From: Collinsella aerofaciens
GTDB lineage: Bacteria > Actinomycetota > Coriobacteriia > Coriobacteriales > Coriobacteriaceae
Direction of reading: 5' to 3'
Assembly (NCBI RefSeq): GCF_005845035.1
Contig: NZ_SPFO01000013.1
Coordinates: 1 to 58,582 of the forward strand
Length of the DNA: 58,582 bases
The notes beneath the pieces were generated by a model, which was not told the DNA's origin, did no database searches, and worked only from the letters and a program-made list of their open reading frames with translations. Shown in pieces: positions 25,223-34,733 of the stretch. How positions within the stretch are numbered: the stretch's first letter is position 1; each line of letters starts with the position of its first letter. The translations under genes and the position numbers were made by a program.

Positions 25223-27157
25223 CTAATTCTTATCGGAGGCTTCGGCCTCGGCGGACTGTTCGGCGGTTTTCTCGGAATCTGATTCGGAGGTCGATCCCTG
25301 ATTGGTGTTGTCGCGAATCGTTTGCGCGTCGATCACCTGGCGGGTCTGCTCTTCATCGATCTGGTGGCGGTACTTGGATATCGTGTCCTGCGCATCGTCG
25401 ACACTTGTTTGCGGAATGCCCGCCTTGAGTCGGTTTTGCGTGTCTTCGGGCAGGTCGGACAGCTTGATGCTGGTTTCGCTTTCGAGCCAGTGGAGCTTGA
25501 GTCCGAGCGGCTTGCCGGGCAGGCCGCGCCAGACGGCGACATTGCCCTGGTAGGTACCCAGGTAGTACGAGCCGGTGACACCCGTGTAGGCCCAGATGCC
25601 AGCTGCCAGCACAAAGACGAGGGCCAGAATGGCGGCGATAGTAATGTTGCGGCGACGCACGCGCTGCGCCTCGCGCATAACGCCATCGTCAACCAGGTCA
25701 ACGACTACTACGGTCACGTTGTCGTGGCCGCCGGCGGCAAGCGCCGCGTCCACTAGGTTGTCGACGCAGATTTGCGCGGTTGAGGACTGCGTGGCGATGT
25801 TCTCGATATCGCTATCGGGAATCATGCTCGAAAGGCCGTCGGAGCACAGGATCAGGCGGTCGCCTTCCTCGATATGCAGAGTGAAGTGGTCGGCATACAT
25901 GGCGGGGTCCGAGCCCAGCGCGCGGGTGATGACCGAACGGTTGGGGTGGACGCGAGCCTCGTCTGCCGTGATCTCGCCGGCGTCCACGAGCTCCTCCACG
26001 TAGGAGTGGTCGCGGGTCACGCGGATGAGCGTGCCCTCGTGGAGCAGGTAGGCGCGAGAGTCACCCACGTGGGCGATGGCGAGCGTGTCGTTTTCGATAT
26101 AGGCGCAAGTGGCTGTGCAGCCCATGCCGGGCTTGCCCAGGCCATTCAGGGCCGCCTCGATTACGGCGGCGTTGGCGGCCTCGACGGCTGCCGCCAGGCG
26201 TGCGGCGTCGGCAGACTGAGGAGCTGTCTTGGCGATGGTCTCGACAGCGATAGAAGAGGCCACCTCGCCGGCAGCGTGACCACCCATGCCGTCGCATACG
26301 CAAAAGAGCGGCGACTGCACCAGGTAGGAATCCTCATTGTGCGGGCGCACGCAGCCAACGTCGGAGCGGGCGCCCCACATGAGTTGCGTGGTGGTGCCGG
26401 CATCATAGGTCGAGTCGGTCTCGATGCGCTCCTCGGTTAGGGGTTCAAAGCTCATGGTCGAGCCGGGGTCTTTGAGCTTGGCCTCAACGGCGGCAACGTC
26501 GATTTCGGCGGTGTCACCGGGAGAGACGGTGTCGGTCACGGCGTTTGATTCGGAATCGCCGGTGTCCGGGGAGTCGGGCTCCTCGGAAACGCGGGCGGTC
26601 GACTCGTCGTCTTGCGGGCTGACGTCTATAGGCTCGGGCGTCGCAAAGTGCGACGGCGCGGGCGTGTTTTGCGAATGGGTGGCGGGCTCGGCCACGGTAT
26701 CGGACTCGCTTGCGGGCGCAGGCTGCGGGGTCCTGGGTGCAGGGCCGTCCTCGGGGGATGGCCCTGCCTCGGGCGCCGACGTAGACGCGGGCGCAACCTC
26801 GGATGCCGGGGCTATGGGAAACGCCGGCGCGGCGGGCTCGGGTGCCGCAAACACCGCAGCGCTCTCGTTGATTGCCGCGGCGACGGGCTCTGCAAAGTGA
26901 GCCGGCGCCGGGGTTGCTTCGGGCGCTGTGGGCTGTTCCGCAACATGTGCGCCGATGGGCGCCGCTGCGGCATCCTCTTCGTCCTCGTTATCGGCTAGAT
27001 CCGAAATATCATGCGTTACATGCGAAAGAGGCAGGGAGAACACGGTGTCCTCGGGCTCCACGGGTTTGGAGCCCGCCGGAGCGGCGTGGGCCGGCACAGC
27101 TGTGGCGGCAGCCGGTGCCTCGGTCATAGTTGCGGACTTGTTCTCCTCGTCGATCAT
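25223..27157 (-). CDS. pstP: PP2C-type Ser/Thr phosphatase PstP with long N-terminal extension
   Basis: 644 residues. A membrane phosphatase that reverses PknB-type phosphorylation. The PP2C catalytic domain spans about 250-490, with metal-binding motifs HNED (Asp276), DGMGGH and GDSRAY, and GHDNVTVVV near its end. One membrane span follows at about 505-527, then a short outer domain with an acidic Ser/Glu tail. The first ~245 residues are a Pro/Ala/Glu-rich, apparently disordered extension that ordinary PstP lacks. ATG overlaps the fhaB stop as ATGA, so the two are translationally coupled. Confidence 0.92.
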   Translation of the reverse strand: MIDEENKSATMTEAPAAATAVPAHAAPAGSKPVEPEDTVFSLPLSHVTHDISDLADNEDEEDAAAAPIGAHVAEQPTAPEATPAPAHFAEPVAAAINESAAVFAAPEPAAPAFPIAPASEVAPASTSAPEAGPSPEDGPAPRTPQPAPASESDTVAEPATHSQNTPAPSHFATPEPIDVSPQDDESTARVSEEPDSPDTGDSESNAVTDTVSPGDTAEIDVAAVEAKLKDPGSTMSFEPLTEERIETDSTYDAGTTTQLMWGARSDVGCVRPHNEDSYLVQSPLFCVCDGMGGHAAGEVASSIAVETIAKTAPQSADAARLAAAVEAANAAVIEAALNGLGKPGMGCTATCAYIENDTLAIAHVGDSRAYLLHEGTLIRVTRDHSYVEELVDAGEITADEARVHPNRSVITRALGSDPAMYADHFTLHIEEGDRLILCSDGLSSMIPDSDIENIATQSSTAQICVDNLVDAALAAGGHDNVTVVVVDLVDDGVMREAQRVRRRNITIAAILALVFVLAAGIWAYTGVTGSYYLGTYQGNVAVWRGLPGKPLGLKLHWLESETSIKLSDLPEDTQNRLKAGIPQTSVDDAQDTISKYRHQIDEEQTRQVIDAQTIRDNTNQGSTSESDSEKTAEQSAEAEASDKN

Positions 27158-27570
27158 CGACGGTTCACCTTCATGACCACGTCGCCAATCTGGACTTCGT
27201 CGCCCTCACGCAGCGTCGCGGGCTCCACGAGCTGGCGGCCGTTGACGAGCGTGCCGTTAAGCGAGTTGAGGTCCTCGATGATGAGCGCCGGGCCCTGCAG
27301 CGAAAAGCGCGCATGCGAGGCCGAGACGAACGGTTCGTTGATGCAGATGTCCGAAGATGGCGAGCGACCGACGATGACGGGGCCGAGCATGTCTACGTGG
27401 ATGCCGCGGATACCGCGCGGACCCTTGTCCACATCAATCGTCCAGATAGCCGAGTCGCGGCGCTGCCCGCGCACAAGTCCCACGCCGGTCTTCATGACGG
27501 CGAACAGGAAGATATAGAGCAGGGCGACCAGGACGATGCGGCCTGCAAAAAGGACGATATCGATGTTCAT
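27154..27570 (-). CDS. fhaB: FHA-domain protein FhaB
   Basis: 138 residues. An N-terminal membrane span (about 5-28) and a C-terminal FHA phosphothreonine-binding domain (about 62-135) with GRSPSSDI, SASHARF and LNSLNGTLVNG. It matches FhaB/FipA of mycobacteria, a kinase target that links PknB signalling to the division and wall machinery. It starts six bases after the fhaA stop and overlaps pstP by four. Confidence 0.92.
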   Translation of the reverse strand: MNIDIVLFAGRIVLVALLYIFLFAVMKTGVGLVRGQRRDSAIWTIDVDKGPRGIRGIHVDMLGPVIVGRSPSSDICINEPFVSASHARFSLQGPALIIEDLNSLNGTLVNGRQLVEPATLREGDEVQIGDVVMKVNRR

Positions 27571-27576
27571 AAGCGA

Positions 27577-28590
27577 CTATCCCCTAAATTCAAAGGTGCT
27601 CAGGCCAAACGTCAGCAGATCGCCGTTGCGCAGCGGGCAGCGCGTAATGCGGCGGTTGTTGACGAGCGTGCCGTTGGTGGAATTGAGGTCCTCGATCGAC
27701 CAATCCGAGCCCGTAAAGGTGAGCTGGGCGTGGCGGCGCGACACGTTGGGGTCGCGCAGGGCAATGTCGGAAACTGAGCGCTCGCGACCGATGGTCACCT
27801 GTGCGGAGGTGATGCTATGGCTCTCGCCGCTCACGACGTCGACGAGCTGGGCGAGCGGGCGCTGCGGGGCGCGAGTGCTCGCCATGTTGGAGGCGATGCC
27901 GGCTGCGGCGCCTAGGCCCACGGCGGCACCGGTCGCGGCGGCTCCGCCCATGCCGGCAAGCGCGTCGCGCGAGACGGTCTGCGGCACCGGGATGGGTGCG
28001 GCGGCGGGGTCGGGGACGCTAGGCGCGAAGGGGTCTGCCACGGCAAGCGGGTCGGGAGCGGCGGCGCGAGGCGTCGGCTGCTGCTGGGGCATGGCGGCGG
28101 GGCGCTGCTGCTGCGGGGCAGCAAACTGCTGCTGGCCGGCGCGCGGGGCGCTGGCGGCGCGGCTTGCGGCCGAGTTATTCTGTCCCAGGCCGTTTTGGTA
28201 GGCGCGCTCTTCCTCGTACAGGCGGCCGAGCGTGGGCGCATCGACGTTCTCGGCAAAGACCGAGAACTTGCCGGCGCGCAGTTGCGGATCGATCATAAAG
28301 CGCACGAGGGGCTCGCCGACAAAGACATAGCGGCGCTTTTCGGCCTGCGCCTTCACAAACTCGCGGACCTCGCGCGAAAGCTCGGGGTAGAACGGGGCGA
28401 GCATGGGATCGTCGTCGGCGGCGATAAGGATGGTATAGAGTGCCGGCGCCGTGTTGACGCCGTTAATCACCAGAGTCTGATCCTCCATGTCGCGAGCGGC
28501 CTGCTTGGCAAGCTTCTTAAAGGAGAACGGGGCACGGGTGGCACCGAAGATGCCGGCCACGTGGTCCTCGAAGATGTTCAGGAAGTTCAC
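27577..28590 (-). CDS. fhaA: DUF3662/FHA-domain protein FhaA
   Basis: 337 residues. The N-terminal DUF3662 domain (about 1-125) is followed by a Gln/Pro/Ala-rich linker and a C-terminal FHA domain (about 250-335) with GRERSVSDI, SRRHAQL and LNSTNGTLVNN. Mycobacterial FhaA binds phosphorylated MviN/FhaB partners and tunes wall synthesis; a similar role is inferred. The start is GTG, overlapping the TGA of the upstream kinase gene (GTGA), so translation is coupled. Confidence 0.92.
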   Translation of the reverse strand: MNFLNIFEDHVAGIFGATRAPFSFKKLAKQAARDMEDQTLVINGVNTAPALYTILIAADDDPMLAPFYPELSREVREFVKAQAEKRRYVFVGEPLVRFMIDPQLRAGKFSVFAENVDAPTLGRLYEEERAYQNGLGQNNSAASRAASAPRAGQQQFAAPQQQRPAAMPQQQPTPRAAAPDPLAVADPFAPSVPDPAAAPIPVPQTVSRDALAGMGGAAATGAAVGLGAAAGIASNMASTRAPQRPLAQLVDVVSGESHSITSAQVTIGRERSVSDIALRDPNVSRRHAQLTFTGSDWSIEDLNSTNGTLVNNRRITRCPLRNGDLLTFGLSTFEFRG

Positions 28591-30440
28591 GAAAGATCAC
28601 TCTCCGTATAGGTTCTTTGGTATCCGAGCAAATATAGGCATATCCCAACGATTATAGAGGATAGGGTTCCCGCAACCGCCGCCTTGGCGACGACCGCGGC
28701 TGCAAGGCTGGCAATTTCCATATGGTGTGCAAGACAGGACGCCGCTGCGCAGCCGATGCCGGTGACAGCGATGGCGGCGATTGCGGCAAGGTTTGAGCCC
28801 TGATCGGCACGCTTGGCACGGGCATTGAGCAGCGCGGATGACACTGCGGCAGTTGCCGCGACCAGCACAAAGGCAGCCCAAAGGAGCGGGTCTCCCAGCG
28901 CTGCGGCAACGTTACCGAGCCCCAGCACGCCTCCGGCTGAAAGCGCGACCGTGGCCAGACGGGCAAAAAGCGCGCCCATGCCCGTTGCCGCGGCGGCGCT
29001 TGCCGGGCCGAGCCAAAATGACGCGACGCCGGCGGCGACCCCAGCTGCCAGGAAGGTATTGCCGGTCAGACAGCCAAGCGCGAGTGCGCAGGTGAGCGTG
29101 GCGCTCGCGGCAGTCTCGGTGCGACCCCAGGCGATCCACCAACCGGACATGGCGGCGGCAAAGATCACCGCGACGGGCAGCATCGACAGGATGCCCTGTG
29201 CCTGCATGGTGGCGTTGGCCATGAGCACCAAAAAGCCCACAGCCGAGATGGCCGAGCCAATCTGGGGGGCCAGGCCAGCCGCCGCTCCGATCGCGATGGC
29301 CGCAATGACCAGACCGGGAAGCGCCGCGACCCCGGCCGTTTGCATCAGCAAAAAGCTAAAAGTGCCGCACGTTAGCGCCGAGATAGCGCGCATGGTGTAG
29401 TCGCGCGCAGGGCTCCAGCGCGTGCCCGCCCAGCCGAGTGCGGGGTCGACCTCGATGGCGTCGTCCTCGTAGTGCGACGGCTCGATATCGTCGAGCTCCT
29501 GCTCGTCATCCGAAAGCTCGCCAACCATTTGCTCCAGGCTGCGACGGCCCTCGCGCACACTGCCCAGACCGGCAAGGAGCTGGTCGCAAAATGCCTCGAT
29601 GCTGTTGGGGCGGTCCTGCGGCATGGGGGAGAGCGCGCTCATGAGCGCGGCCTCGGCTCCCGGGGGAAAGTGTGGTATCAGCTCGCTGGGATAGGTGGCG
29701 CCGCCGATGATGCGGTCGAGCGAGTCGGCGGGCGTGGCCGCCATAAAGGGAGCGCTGCCGCACAAGCCCTCATAGATAACGCAGGCAAGGGCAAAGACAT
29801 CGGCGCGTTCGTCGACCGTGCCGGTCTCGATATCGAGCTGCTCGGGCGGCATGTAGCCGATGGTGCCGCCGCGCGAGCCGCCAAAGCCACCGGCGGACGA
29901 CAGTCGCGCCATGCCAAAGTCGGTGAGCTTTACATTGCCCGAGTGGTCGATGAGCACGTTGGCGGGCTTAATGTCCAGGTGGAGTACGCCATTGCTATGG
30001 GCGAAGGTGAGCGCCTGGCCCAGGGCATCGGCAATGGCCGCGGCCTCGTCAAAGGTGAGCGAGTGGCCGTCCACGCGATGCAAAAACTCGGCCAGCGACA
30101 TACCGTCGACATACTCCATGACCAGGTAGGCATAGGCGGTGTCATGCGTAAAGTCGATGACCTGCACGATATTGGGATGTTGAAGCATGGCGGCAGTGTG
30201 CGCCTCGCGCAGGACATCCATGATGTCGCTGGCGGGCATGCCGGCGCCGTTGATAAGGGGGATGCGCTTAATGGCGACGCGGCGGCGCAGGTGCGTGTCG
30301 CGGCAAATCTCGATGGAGCCAAAACCGCCGGTCGCAAGTGTCTCGAGCGGCTGGTACCGCTTGAGCAGCTCGCGAGAGCTGGTGCCCTCCAAAGGAACGT
30401 CCGGCGAGAACCGGGCGGTATGTTGCGAGAAAAGCGGCAT
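28587..30440 (-). CDS. Multi-span membrane Ser/Thr kinase, head of the wall operon
   Basis: 617 residues. Kinase domain about 28-290: ATP lysine in VAIK (Lys58), catalytic loop HLDIKPAN (Asp156), DFG at 174-176. The catalytic loop has Leu where most kinases have Arg (a non-RD type), so activity probably does not need activation-loop phosphorylation. After an acidic linker, about residues 345-610 contain eight or more hydrophobic segments, unlike the single-span PknA/PknB form. ATG 30440 has GAGGG upstream. It leads the fhaA-fhaB-pstP-SEDS/PBP-pknB operon and occupies the place where pknA might be expected. What the membrane domain senses is unknown. Confidence 0.85.
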   Translation of the reverse strand: MPLFSQHTARFSPDVPLEGTSSRELLKRYQPLETLATGGFGSIEICRDTHLRRRVAIKRIPLINGAGMPASDIMDVLREAHTAAMLQHPNIVQVIDFTHDTAYAYLVMEYVDGMSLAEFLHRVDGHSLTFDEAAAIADALGQALTFAHSNGVLHLDIKPANVLIDHSGNVKLTDFGMARLSSAGGFGGSRGGTIGYMPPEQLDIETGTVDERADVFALACVIYEGLCGSAPFMAATPADSLDRIIGGATYPSELIPHFPPGAEAALMSALSPMPQDRPNSIEAFCDQLLAGLGSVREGRRSLEQMVGELSDDEQELDDIEPSHYEDDAIEVDPALGWAGTRWSPARDYTMRAISALTCGTFSFLLMQTAGVAALPGLVIAAIAIGAAAGLAPQIGSAISAVGFLVLMANATMQAQGILSMLPVAVIFAAAMSGWWIAWGRTETAASATLTCALALGCLTGNTFLAAGVAAGVASFWLGPASAAAATGMGALFARLATVALSAGGVLGLGNVAAALGDPLLWAAFVLVAATAAVSSALLNARAKRADQGSNLAAIAAIAVTGIGCAAASCLAHHMEIASLAAAVVAKAAVAGTLSSIIVGICLYLLGYQRTYTESDLS

Positions 30441-30520
30441 GGCCAACCCTCGTGCGTTTAAAGTTCGTTTGCGAGCGGCGGGCGTGGGGCCGAGCCATTC
30501 GCGGTGGCATAGATGCTGCT

Positions 30521-30529
30521 AGTGTAGCA
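30521..30529 (-). promoter_or_regulatory. Extended -10 promoter of the kinase/wall operon
   Basis: On the minus strand: TGCTACACT, about 80 bases before the first start. It is identical to the element before tRNA-Arg. No clear -35 is visible. Confidence 0.55.
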
Positions 30530-30584
30530 CGCTCGGGTGCATGGGGAGGATAGCGGGATGCGAGGCCGTCTGTCTGGTTTGGTC

Positions 30585-31301
30585 TTAGCGCTTCTTCTTG
30601 TTCTTCTTCTGCTTGCGCTGCTTGCCTTTGGTCTCCTGGGGCTTGTCGCCCTGCTTGGCCTCGGCGGCGGCCTTCTCGGCCTTCATCTTCTTGCGTTTGG
30701 TCTCGATGCGGAGTTTTTTGTTGATGCGCGCCTTGAGGAAGGGACCGAACTGCTCGGCATCGCCGCGGACAAAGGTGTCCTTAGGGATCGTCACGCCCTG
30801 GTCGGCGAACATGGCCACAAAGATGCGCTCGCCGTCGAGCACGTGGTCGAGCTTTTCAAACGGGAAGAACTGCGACTTGCCGCTCTTGCCCCAAACCATC
30901 AGGCCGTCCTCGTTGGCGGCGACGCGGCGATAACGGCCACCCATGGACTCGTCGGCCTCGACGGCGTCGATAAAGTCGCGGGCGAGGGTGTGGTGCAGGT
31001 TTTTGCTCCACCAGGCCAAAAAGGCGCCGAATACGATCAAGACGACGCCAAACTTGATCCAGTTGCCGCCGGCCACCAGCATGCCGATGCCGATGAGCGC
31101 GGCAATCGCGGCGGCGACATACAGCGAGCCGCGACGCCTGGGCGAGGCGACCAGGCGGGCGAAGTCGGTGACGAGGTCGTTTTCGTACTGATACTCGTTG
31201 AGGTACAGAATGCCGTCATCGGCCGCGGCCTGCGCCTCGAGCGCGACCTCGACCTGGTCGGCTGCTTCGGAGGGAATGAGGTTGCTCTCTGCGTCTGCCA
31301 T
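30585..31301 (-). CDS. YcxB-like membrane protein with lysine-rich tail
   Basis: 238 residues. Two adjacent spans at about 60-100, then a C-terminal soluble domain recalling the YcxB-like fold (SKNLHHTLARDFIDAV ... FFPFEKLDHVLDGERIFVAMF). It ends in a strongly basic tail of lysines and glutamates after residue 205 (RKQKKNKKKR). No function is established for this group. AGGAG precedes the start at a longer than usual distance. It is divergent from dnaX. Confidence 0.7.
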   Translation of the reverse strand: MADAESNLIPSEAADQVEVALEAQAAADDGILYLNEYQYENDLVTDFARLVASPRRRGSLYVAAAIAALIGIGMLVAGGNWIKFGVVLIVFGAFLAWWSKNLHHTLARDFIDAVEADESMGGRYRRVAANEDGLMVWGKSGKSQFFPFEKLDHVLDGERIFVAMFADQGVTIPKDTFVRGDAEQFGPFLKARINKKLRIETKRKKMKAEKAAAEAKQGDKPQETKGKQRKQKKNKKKR

Positions 31302-31417
31302 GCTCTTTGGACTCCTATCGCGGCGGGCTCGCCGTACGGGTTATTATGGAATGCAGTATGCCGTGCGACCGCATGACCGCCGCGGCAACAAGACTCAGTA
31401 TACCCGGGGGAGCACCC

Positions 31418-33898
31418 ATGGAATCGTTGTACCGAAAGTATCGCCCGCTCACCTTCGACTCCGTGGTGGGCCAGCAGCATATCGTCTCGACGCTCGAGCA
31501 CGCCATCACCGAGGGGCGCCTGTCCCACGCCTACCTGTTCTGCGGACCGCGCGGCACGGGCAAGACCACCATGGCGCGCATTCTGGCCAAGGCGCTGCTG
31601 TGCCGCAATGCCGAGGCGGCGCGCGCCGAGGGTGCAAGCGGCTGCATGCCCGACGGTACTTGCGAGGAGTGCGAACTCATTGCCGAGGGCAACCACCCCG
31701 ATGTCTACGAGCTCGATGCCGCAAGCCGTACCGGCGTGGACAACGTGCGCGAGGAGATCATCAACTCCGTCAACTTTGCCCCGGTGCGCGGCAAGTACAA
31801 GATTTATATCATCGACGAGGTCCACATGCTCACGACGGCGGCGTTCAACGCGCTGCTCAAGACGCTTGAGGAGCCGCCGGCACACGTGATCTTTGTGCTG
31901 TGCACCACCGACCCGCAAAAGATTCTGGAGACCATCCTCTCGCGCTGCCAGCGTTTCGATTTCCATCGCATCGGCAACGAGGATATTGAGCATCGCCTGG
32001 CATACGTGTGCGAGCAGGAGGGCTTCGATTACGACGACGAGGCGCTGGCTATCGTGGCGCGCCATGCCAAGGGCGGCATGCGCGACGCGCTCTCCACGCT
32101 GGAGCAGCTGAGCGTCTTCGGCAACGGCACCGTGCATGCGGACGATGCCCGCTCGCTTTTGGGCGAAGTTTCGGACCAGATTCTGGGCGAGTTTGCGCGC
32201 GCCATTGCTAATCGTGATGTCGCCGAGCTATATGGGCTTATTCGCGCGCAGGTCGAGGAAGGCAACGATCTGCTGGAACTGACGCGCGACCTGGTGGCGC
32301 ACGTGCGCGACGTGTATGTTGCCTGCGTTGCCGGTGCCCGTGCCGAGTTGTTTGAGGGCGGTGCCGAGCAGGCCGAGGCGCTTGCTGCCGAGGCCGCTGC
32401 CTTTGGCGAGCATCCTGCCGACCGCCTGGCCCGTGTGCTGACGGTGCTCGACGATGCCGCACTGGAGATGAGGGGCGCGAGCGACGTGCGCCTGGTGCTC
32501 GAGATCGCCTGCACGCGTCTGGCGCGTCCCGAGGCTGATTTAACGATTGAGGCATTGGCCGAGCGCGTGGCACGCCTGGAGGCCATGGTTGCCAACGGCG
32601 CCGTGCCGGCGAGCGTGGCTGCTGCTCAGGCCGCCGCGCCTGCAGCATCCGTACCCGCTGCTGCCCAGCAGCCGACTCTAATTTCGGGCGCCCGTGCTGC
32701 CGCTCCGACGGCATCCGCTGCCCCCGCTGCTACGTCCGCGCGCCAGGGCGGTATGCCTTGGGACCGTGGTGCTGCCGCTCCGGCGGCTCAGCCTGCGCCC
32801 CGTTCTGCGTCCGTGTCAGTTTCCAAGCCTGCAGCGCCTGCACCTCAGCCTGCGCCGGCTCCGACGTCTCAGCCCGTTGCGGCCCCCGCGCCTGTCACCG
32901 CTCCGGCACCTAAGCCCCAGTCCAACAATGCCGCCCAGGTTGCCGCCGCCGGTGCTGCCGAGACGCCCGCGGTCGAGGATGCCGGAGAGCTGCAGCGCAA
33001 ATGGGTCGAGGTTGTCGAGCGCGTCAAGGCGCGTCAGGCTTCCTACGCAGGGCTTTTGCTCAACGCCCGCGCCACGGCCGACGACGGCTCCAAGCTCACC
33101 GTCTCGTTCCCTGCGGGCTCGACCTTTGCCATCAAGATGCTCGGCCGCGCTGACACGCAATCGGTGGTCCTGCCGACGGTCTGCGCAGTCTTCGGTCGTC
33201 GTACCGTCGACTATGTCCTGGATGGGGGTGGCACGCCGGCTCCTCAACATGAGGAGCATTCTCCATCTGCACGGGCTGCGGCATCTGCGGACCCGCAACC
33301 CGTGTCCTCGGCGGCCCCTGTATCCTCGAGCGCCAGCGCGCCGCAGCAGCAAACGGCGCCGGTAGCGGCATCGACCCCGTCGGCGCCTAAGCCCGCGGCG
33401 CCCAAACCGGCTGCTCCGACACCAGCGCCCAAGCCCGCCTCGCCCGCGCCCAAGTCGTCTGACCTGGGCAAAGCCCCCTGGCTACGCTCCGACAACCCTG
33501 CCGGCGCTCCTGCCACGGGTAAGCTCCCGACCGAGCCCGCACCCCGTGCGCCCGAGCGCTCGGCTGCCCCCAAGGCTCAGCCTGTCGCGCAGTCCGCGCC
33601 GTGGGAATCCGAGCAGGTGCCCTACGACGACGCCATGGTCGGCGGCTTTGCCGGCGATGCGAGCGGGGACGATTTTCCTCCGTTCGACGTGCCGGGTGCG
33701 ACGCCCGCGCCCAAGTCCGCTGTAGCTGCCCCCGAAGAGGAGGACGCTCCTGCAGCTCCCTGGGAGTCCAACCCCGGCGCCGGCAGCCCCTTCGGCCACC
33801 AGGGCGCAGCCCCGAGCATCCCGCAGACCGAGGACGAGGCCAAAGACCTCATCCGCAGCGTCTTCGGCCAGGCCACCATCTTCAAACCGGTGGAGTAG
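31418..33898 (+). CDS. dnaX: DNA polymerase III subunit gamma/tau
   Basis: 826 residues. The clamp-loader ATPase of the replisome. Walker A GPRGTGKT at 43-50, a zinc module with Cys62, 76, 82 and 85, DEVHML Walker B, and sensor motifs up to about residue 365. The C-terminal third is an Ala/Pro-rich linker broken by a short folded segment near 525-610. The start at 31418 follows GGGGAG; the in-frame ATG at 31307 lies too far upstream to give a family-like N-terminus. No slippery A-run with a downstream hairpin is seen, so production of a short gamma form is not supported. ybaB and recR follow on the same strand. Confidence 0.96.
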   Translation: MESLYRKYRPLTFDSVVGQQHIVSTLEHAITEGRLSHAYLFCGPRGTGKTTMARILAKALLCRNAEAARAEGASGCMPDGTCEECELIAEGNHPDVYELDAASRTGVDNVREEIINSVNFAPVRGKYKIYIIDEVHMLTTAAFNALLKTLEEPPAHVIFVLCTTDPQKILETILSRCQRFDFHRIGNEDIEHRLAYVCEQEGFDYDDEALAIVARHAKGGMRDALSTLEQLSVFGNGTVHADDARSLLGEVSDQILGEFARAIANRDVAELYGLIRAQVEEGNDLLELTRDLVAHVRDVYVACVAGARAELFEGGAEQAEALAAEAAAFGEHPADRLARVLTVLDDAALEMRGASDVRLVLEIACTRLARPEADLTIEALAERVARLEAMVANGAVPASVAAAQAAAPAASVPAAAQQPTLISGARAAAPTASAAPAATSARQGGMPWDRGAAAPAAQPAPRSASVSVSKPAAPAPQPAPAPTSQPVAAPAPVTAPAPKPQSNNAAQVAAAGAAETPAVEDAGELQRKWVEVVERVKARQASYAGLLLNARATADDGSKLTVSFPAGSTFAIKMLGRADTQSVVLPTVCAVFGRRTVDYVLDGGGTPAPQHEEHSPSARAAASADPQPVSSAAPVSSSASAPQQQTAPVAASTPSAPKPAAPKPAAPTPAPKPASPAPKSSDLGKAPWLRSDNPAGAPATGKLPTEPAPRAPERSAAPKAQPVAQSAPWESEQVPYDDAMVGGFAGDASGDDFPPFDVPGATPAPKSAVAAPEEEDAPAAPWESNPGAGSPFGHQGAAPSIPQTEDEAKDLIRSVFGQATIFKPVE

Positions 33899-33919
33899 CC
33901 GTACGGGCGGGTATACTGC

Positions 33920-34393
33920 TCAAGAAGAGAACCCCTTGCCCGGGCGCATTTGTATTTCGGACATGTGCAGCGTGGTGCCGCGTATATCGCATTCGAGCAG
34001 ACAAGTGCGTGACGGTCGGCCTAGGATGCTGAGGTCGATACGATACGTCGCATGGCTGTCCGTGTATTCGACTTGCTCGGCGTTGACGGTTGCTCCGATT
34101 GTCAATAAAGAGCCTAGTTCGGCATCGACAATCTTGAAGTCCTTTATCTTGACCTTGACCTCTTGGTAGAGGGACGGGCTGTTGTAGTAAATGGTTCGAG
34201 TTCCGTCGGTGCACTCATCGGTCGCTTCCCATTTGACGACGGGCTGGTCCGAGCTGGCTATCAGTAGTTCTGCTCCAAAGGCTATAGCATGGGTGATGAT
34301 AACCAGCAATGCCCAGCCGACAAAGAGATAGAGAACCACATATGCAACGGGGTGTTTTGAGCGGATGTTTTGGAGCACGTCGGGGGCATTCAT
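33920..34393 (-). CDS. Single-span membrane protein of unknown function
   Basis: 157 residues: a short cytoplasmic head, one span at about 17-40, and an outer domain of about 115 residues with three cysteines and beta-rich character. No known family. The start follows GGAGGTG. It is convergent with dnaX, inserted between dnaX and ybaB, which are usually adjacent and co-directional. Its architecture is like the protein at 3015-3662. Confidence 0.6.
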   Translation of the reverse strand: MNAPDVLQNIRSKHPVAYVVLYLFVGWALLVIITHAIAFGAELLIASSDQPVVKWEATDECTDGTRTIYYNSPSLYQEVKVKIKDFKIVDAELGSLLTIGATVNAEQVEYTDSHATYRIDLSILGRPSRTCLLECDIRGTTLHMSEIQMRPGKGFSS

Positions 34394-34733
34394 GGGGCAC
34401 CTCCAAATTGCTATCTATGGCAATCAAATTATACCCCGCCGTCATGAGCGCCGCCTCGAGTAGTGGCTCGGCATTTAGCCATTTAGTGGTACGCATTAAA
34501 TGTCGGATTCCGGCTCTACAAGATTTAGCTTTCAATATTATGCAGCTGCGAATTATTCAACTTTGCATAATCTATGGGTGCGGCTTGCACTCCAGGACAT
34601 GTATATCGACTGAGGTAGCGTGTCCGCCCCGCTTGCTTGCCCCGCGCCGTGGTACGATTTTTGAGTTTGAAAGTCCCGCCGTGCTCCGGCTGCCCTTGCA
34701 GCTCGGCGTGCGGCCGCACGTAAAGGAGCCGTC
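34394..34733. other. Intergenic region before ybaB
   Basis: No gene seen. I looked for an SRP RNA, which lies near dnaX in some Gram-positives, and did not find its conserved GGTCC-GGAA hairpin. A short GTGCGGCCGCAC palindrome precedes the ybaB ribosome site. Confidence 0.4.

Noticed and set aside
31418..33898. Programmed frameshift making a short DnaX gamma form
   Set aside because: No A-rich slippery heptamer with a downstream hairpin is seen at the end of the ATPase part.
34394..34733. SRP RNA next to dnaX
   Set aside because: Gene order made it worth checking, but the conserved GGAA-tetraloop domain is absent.
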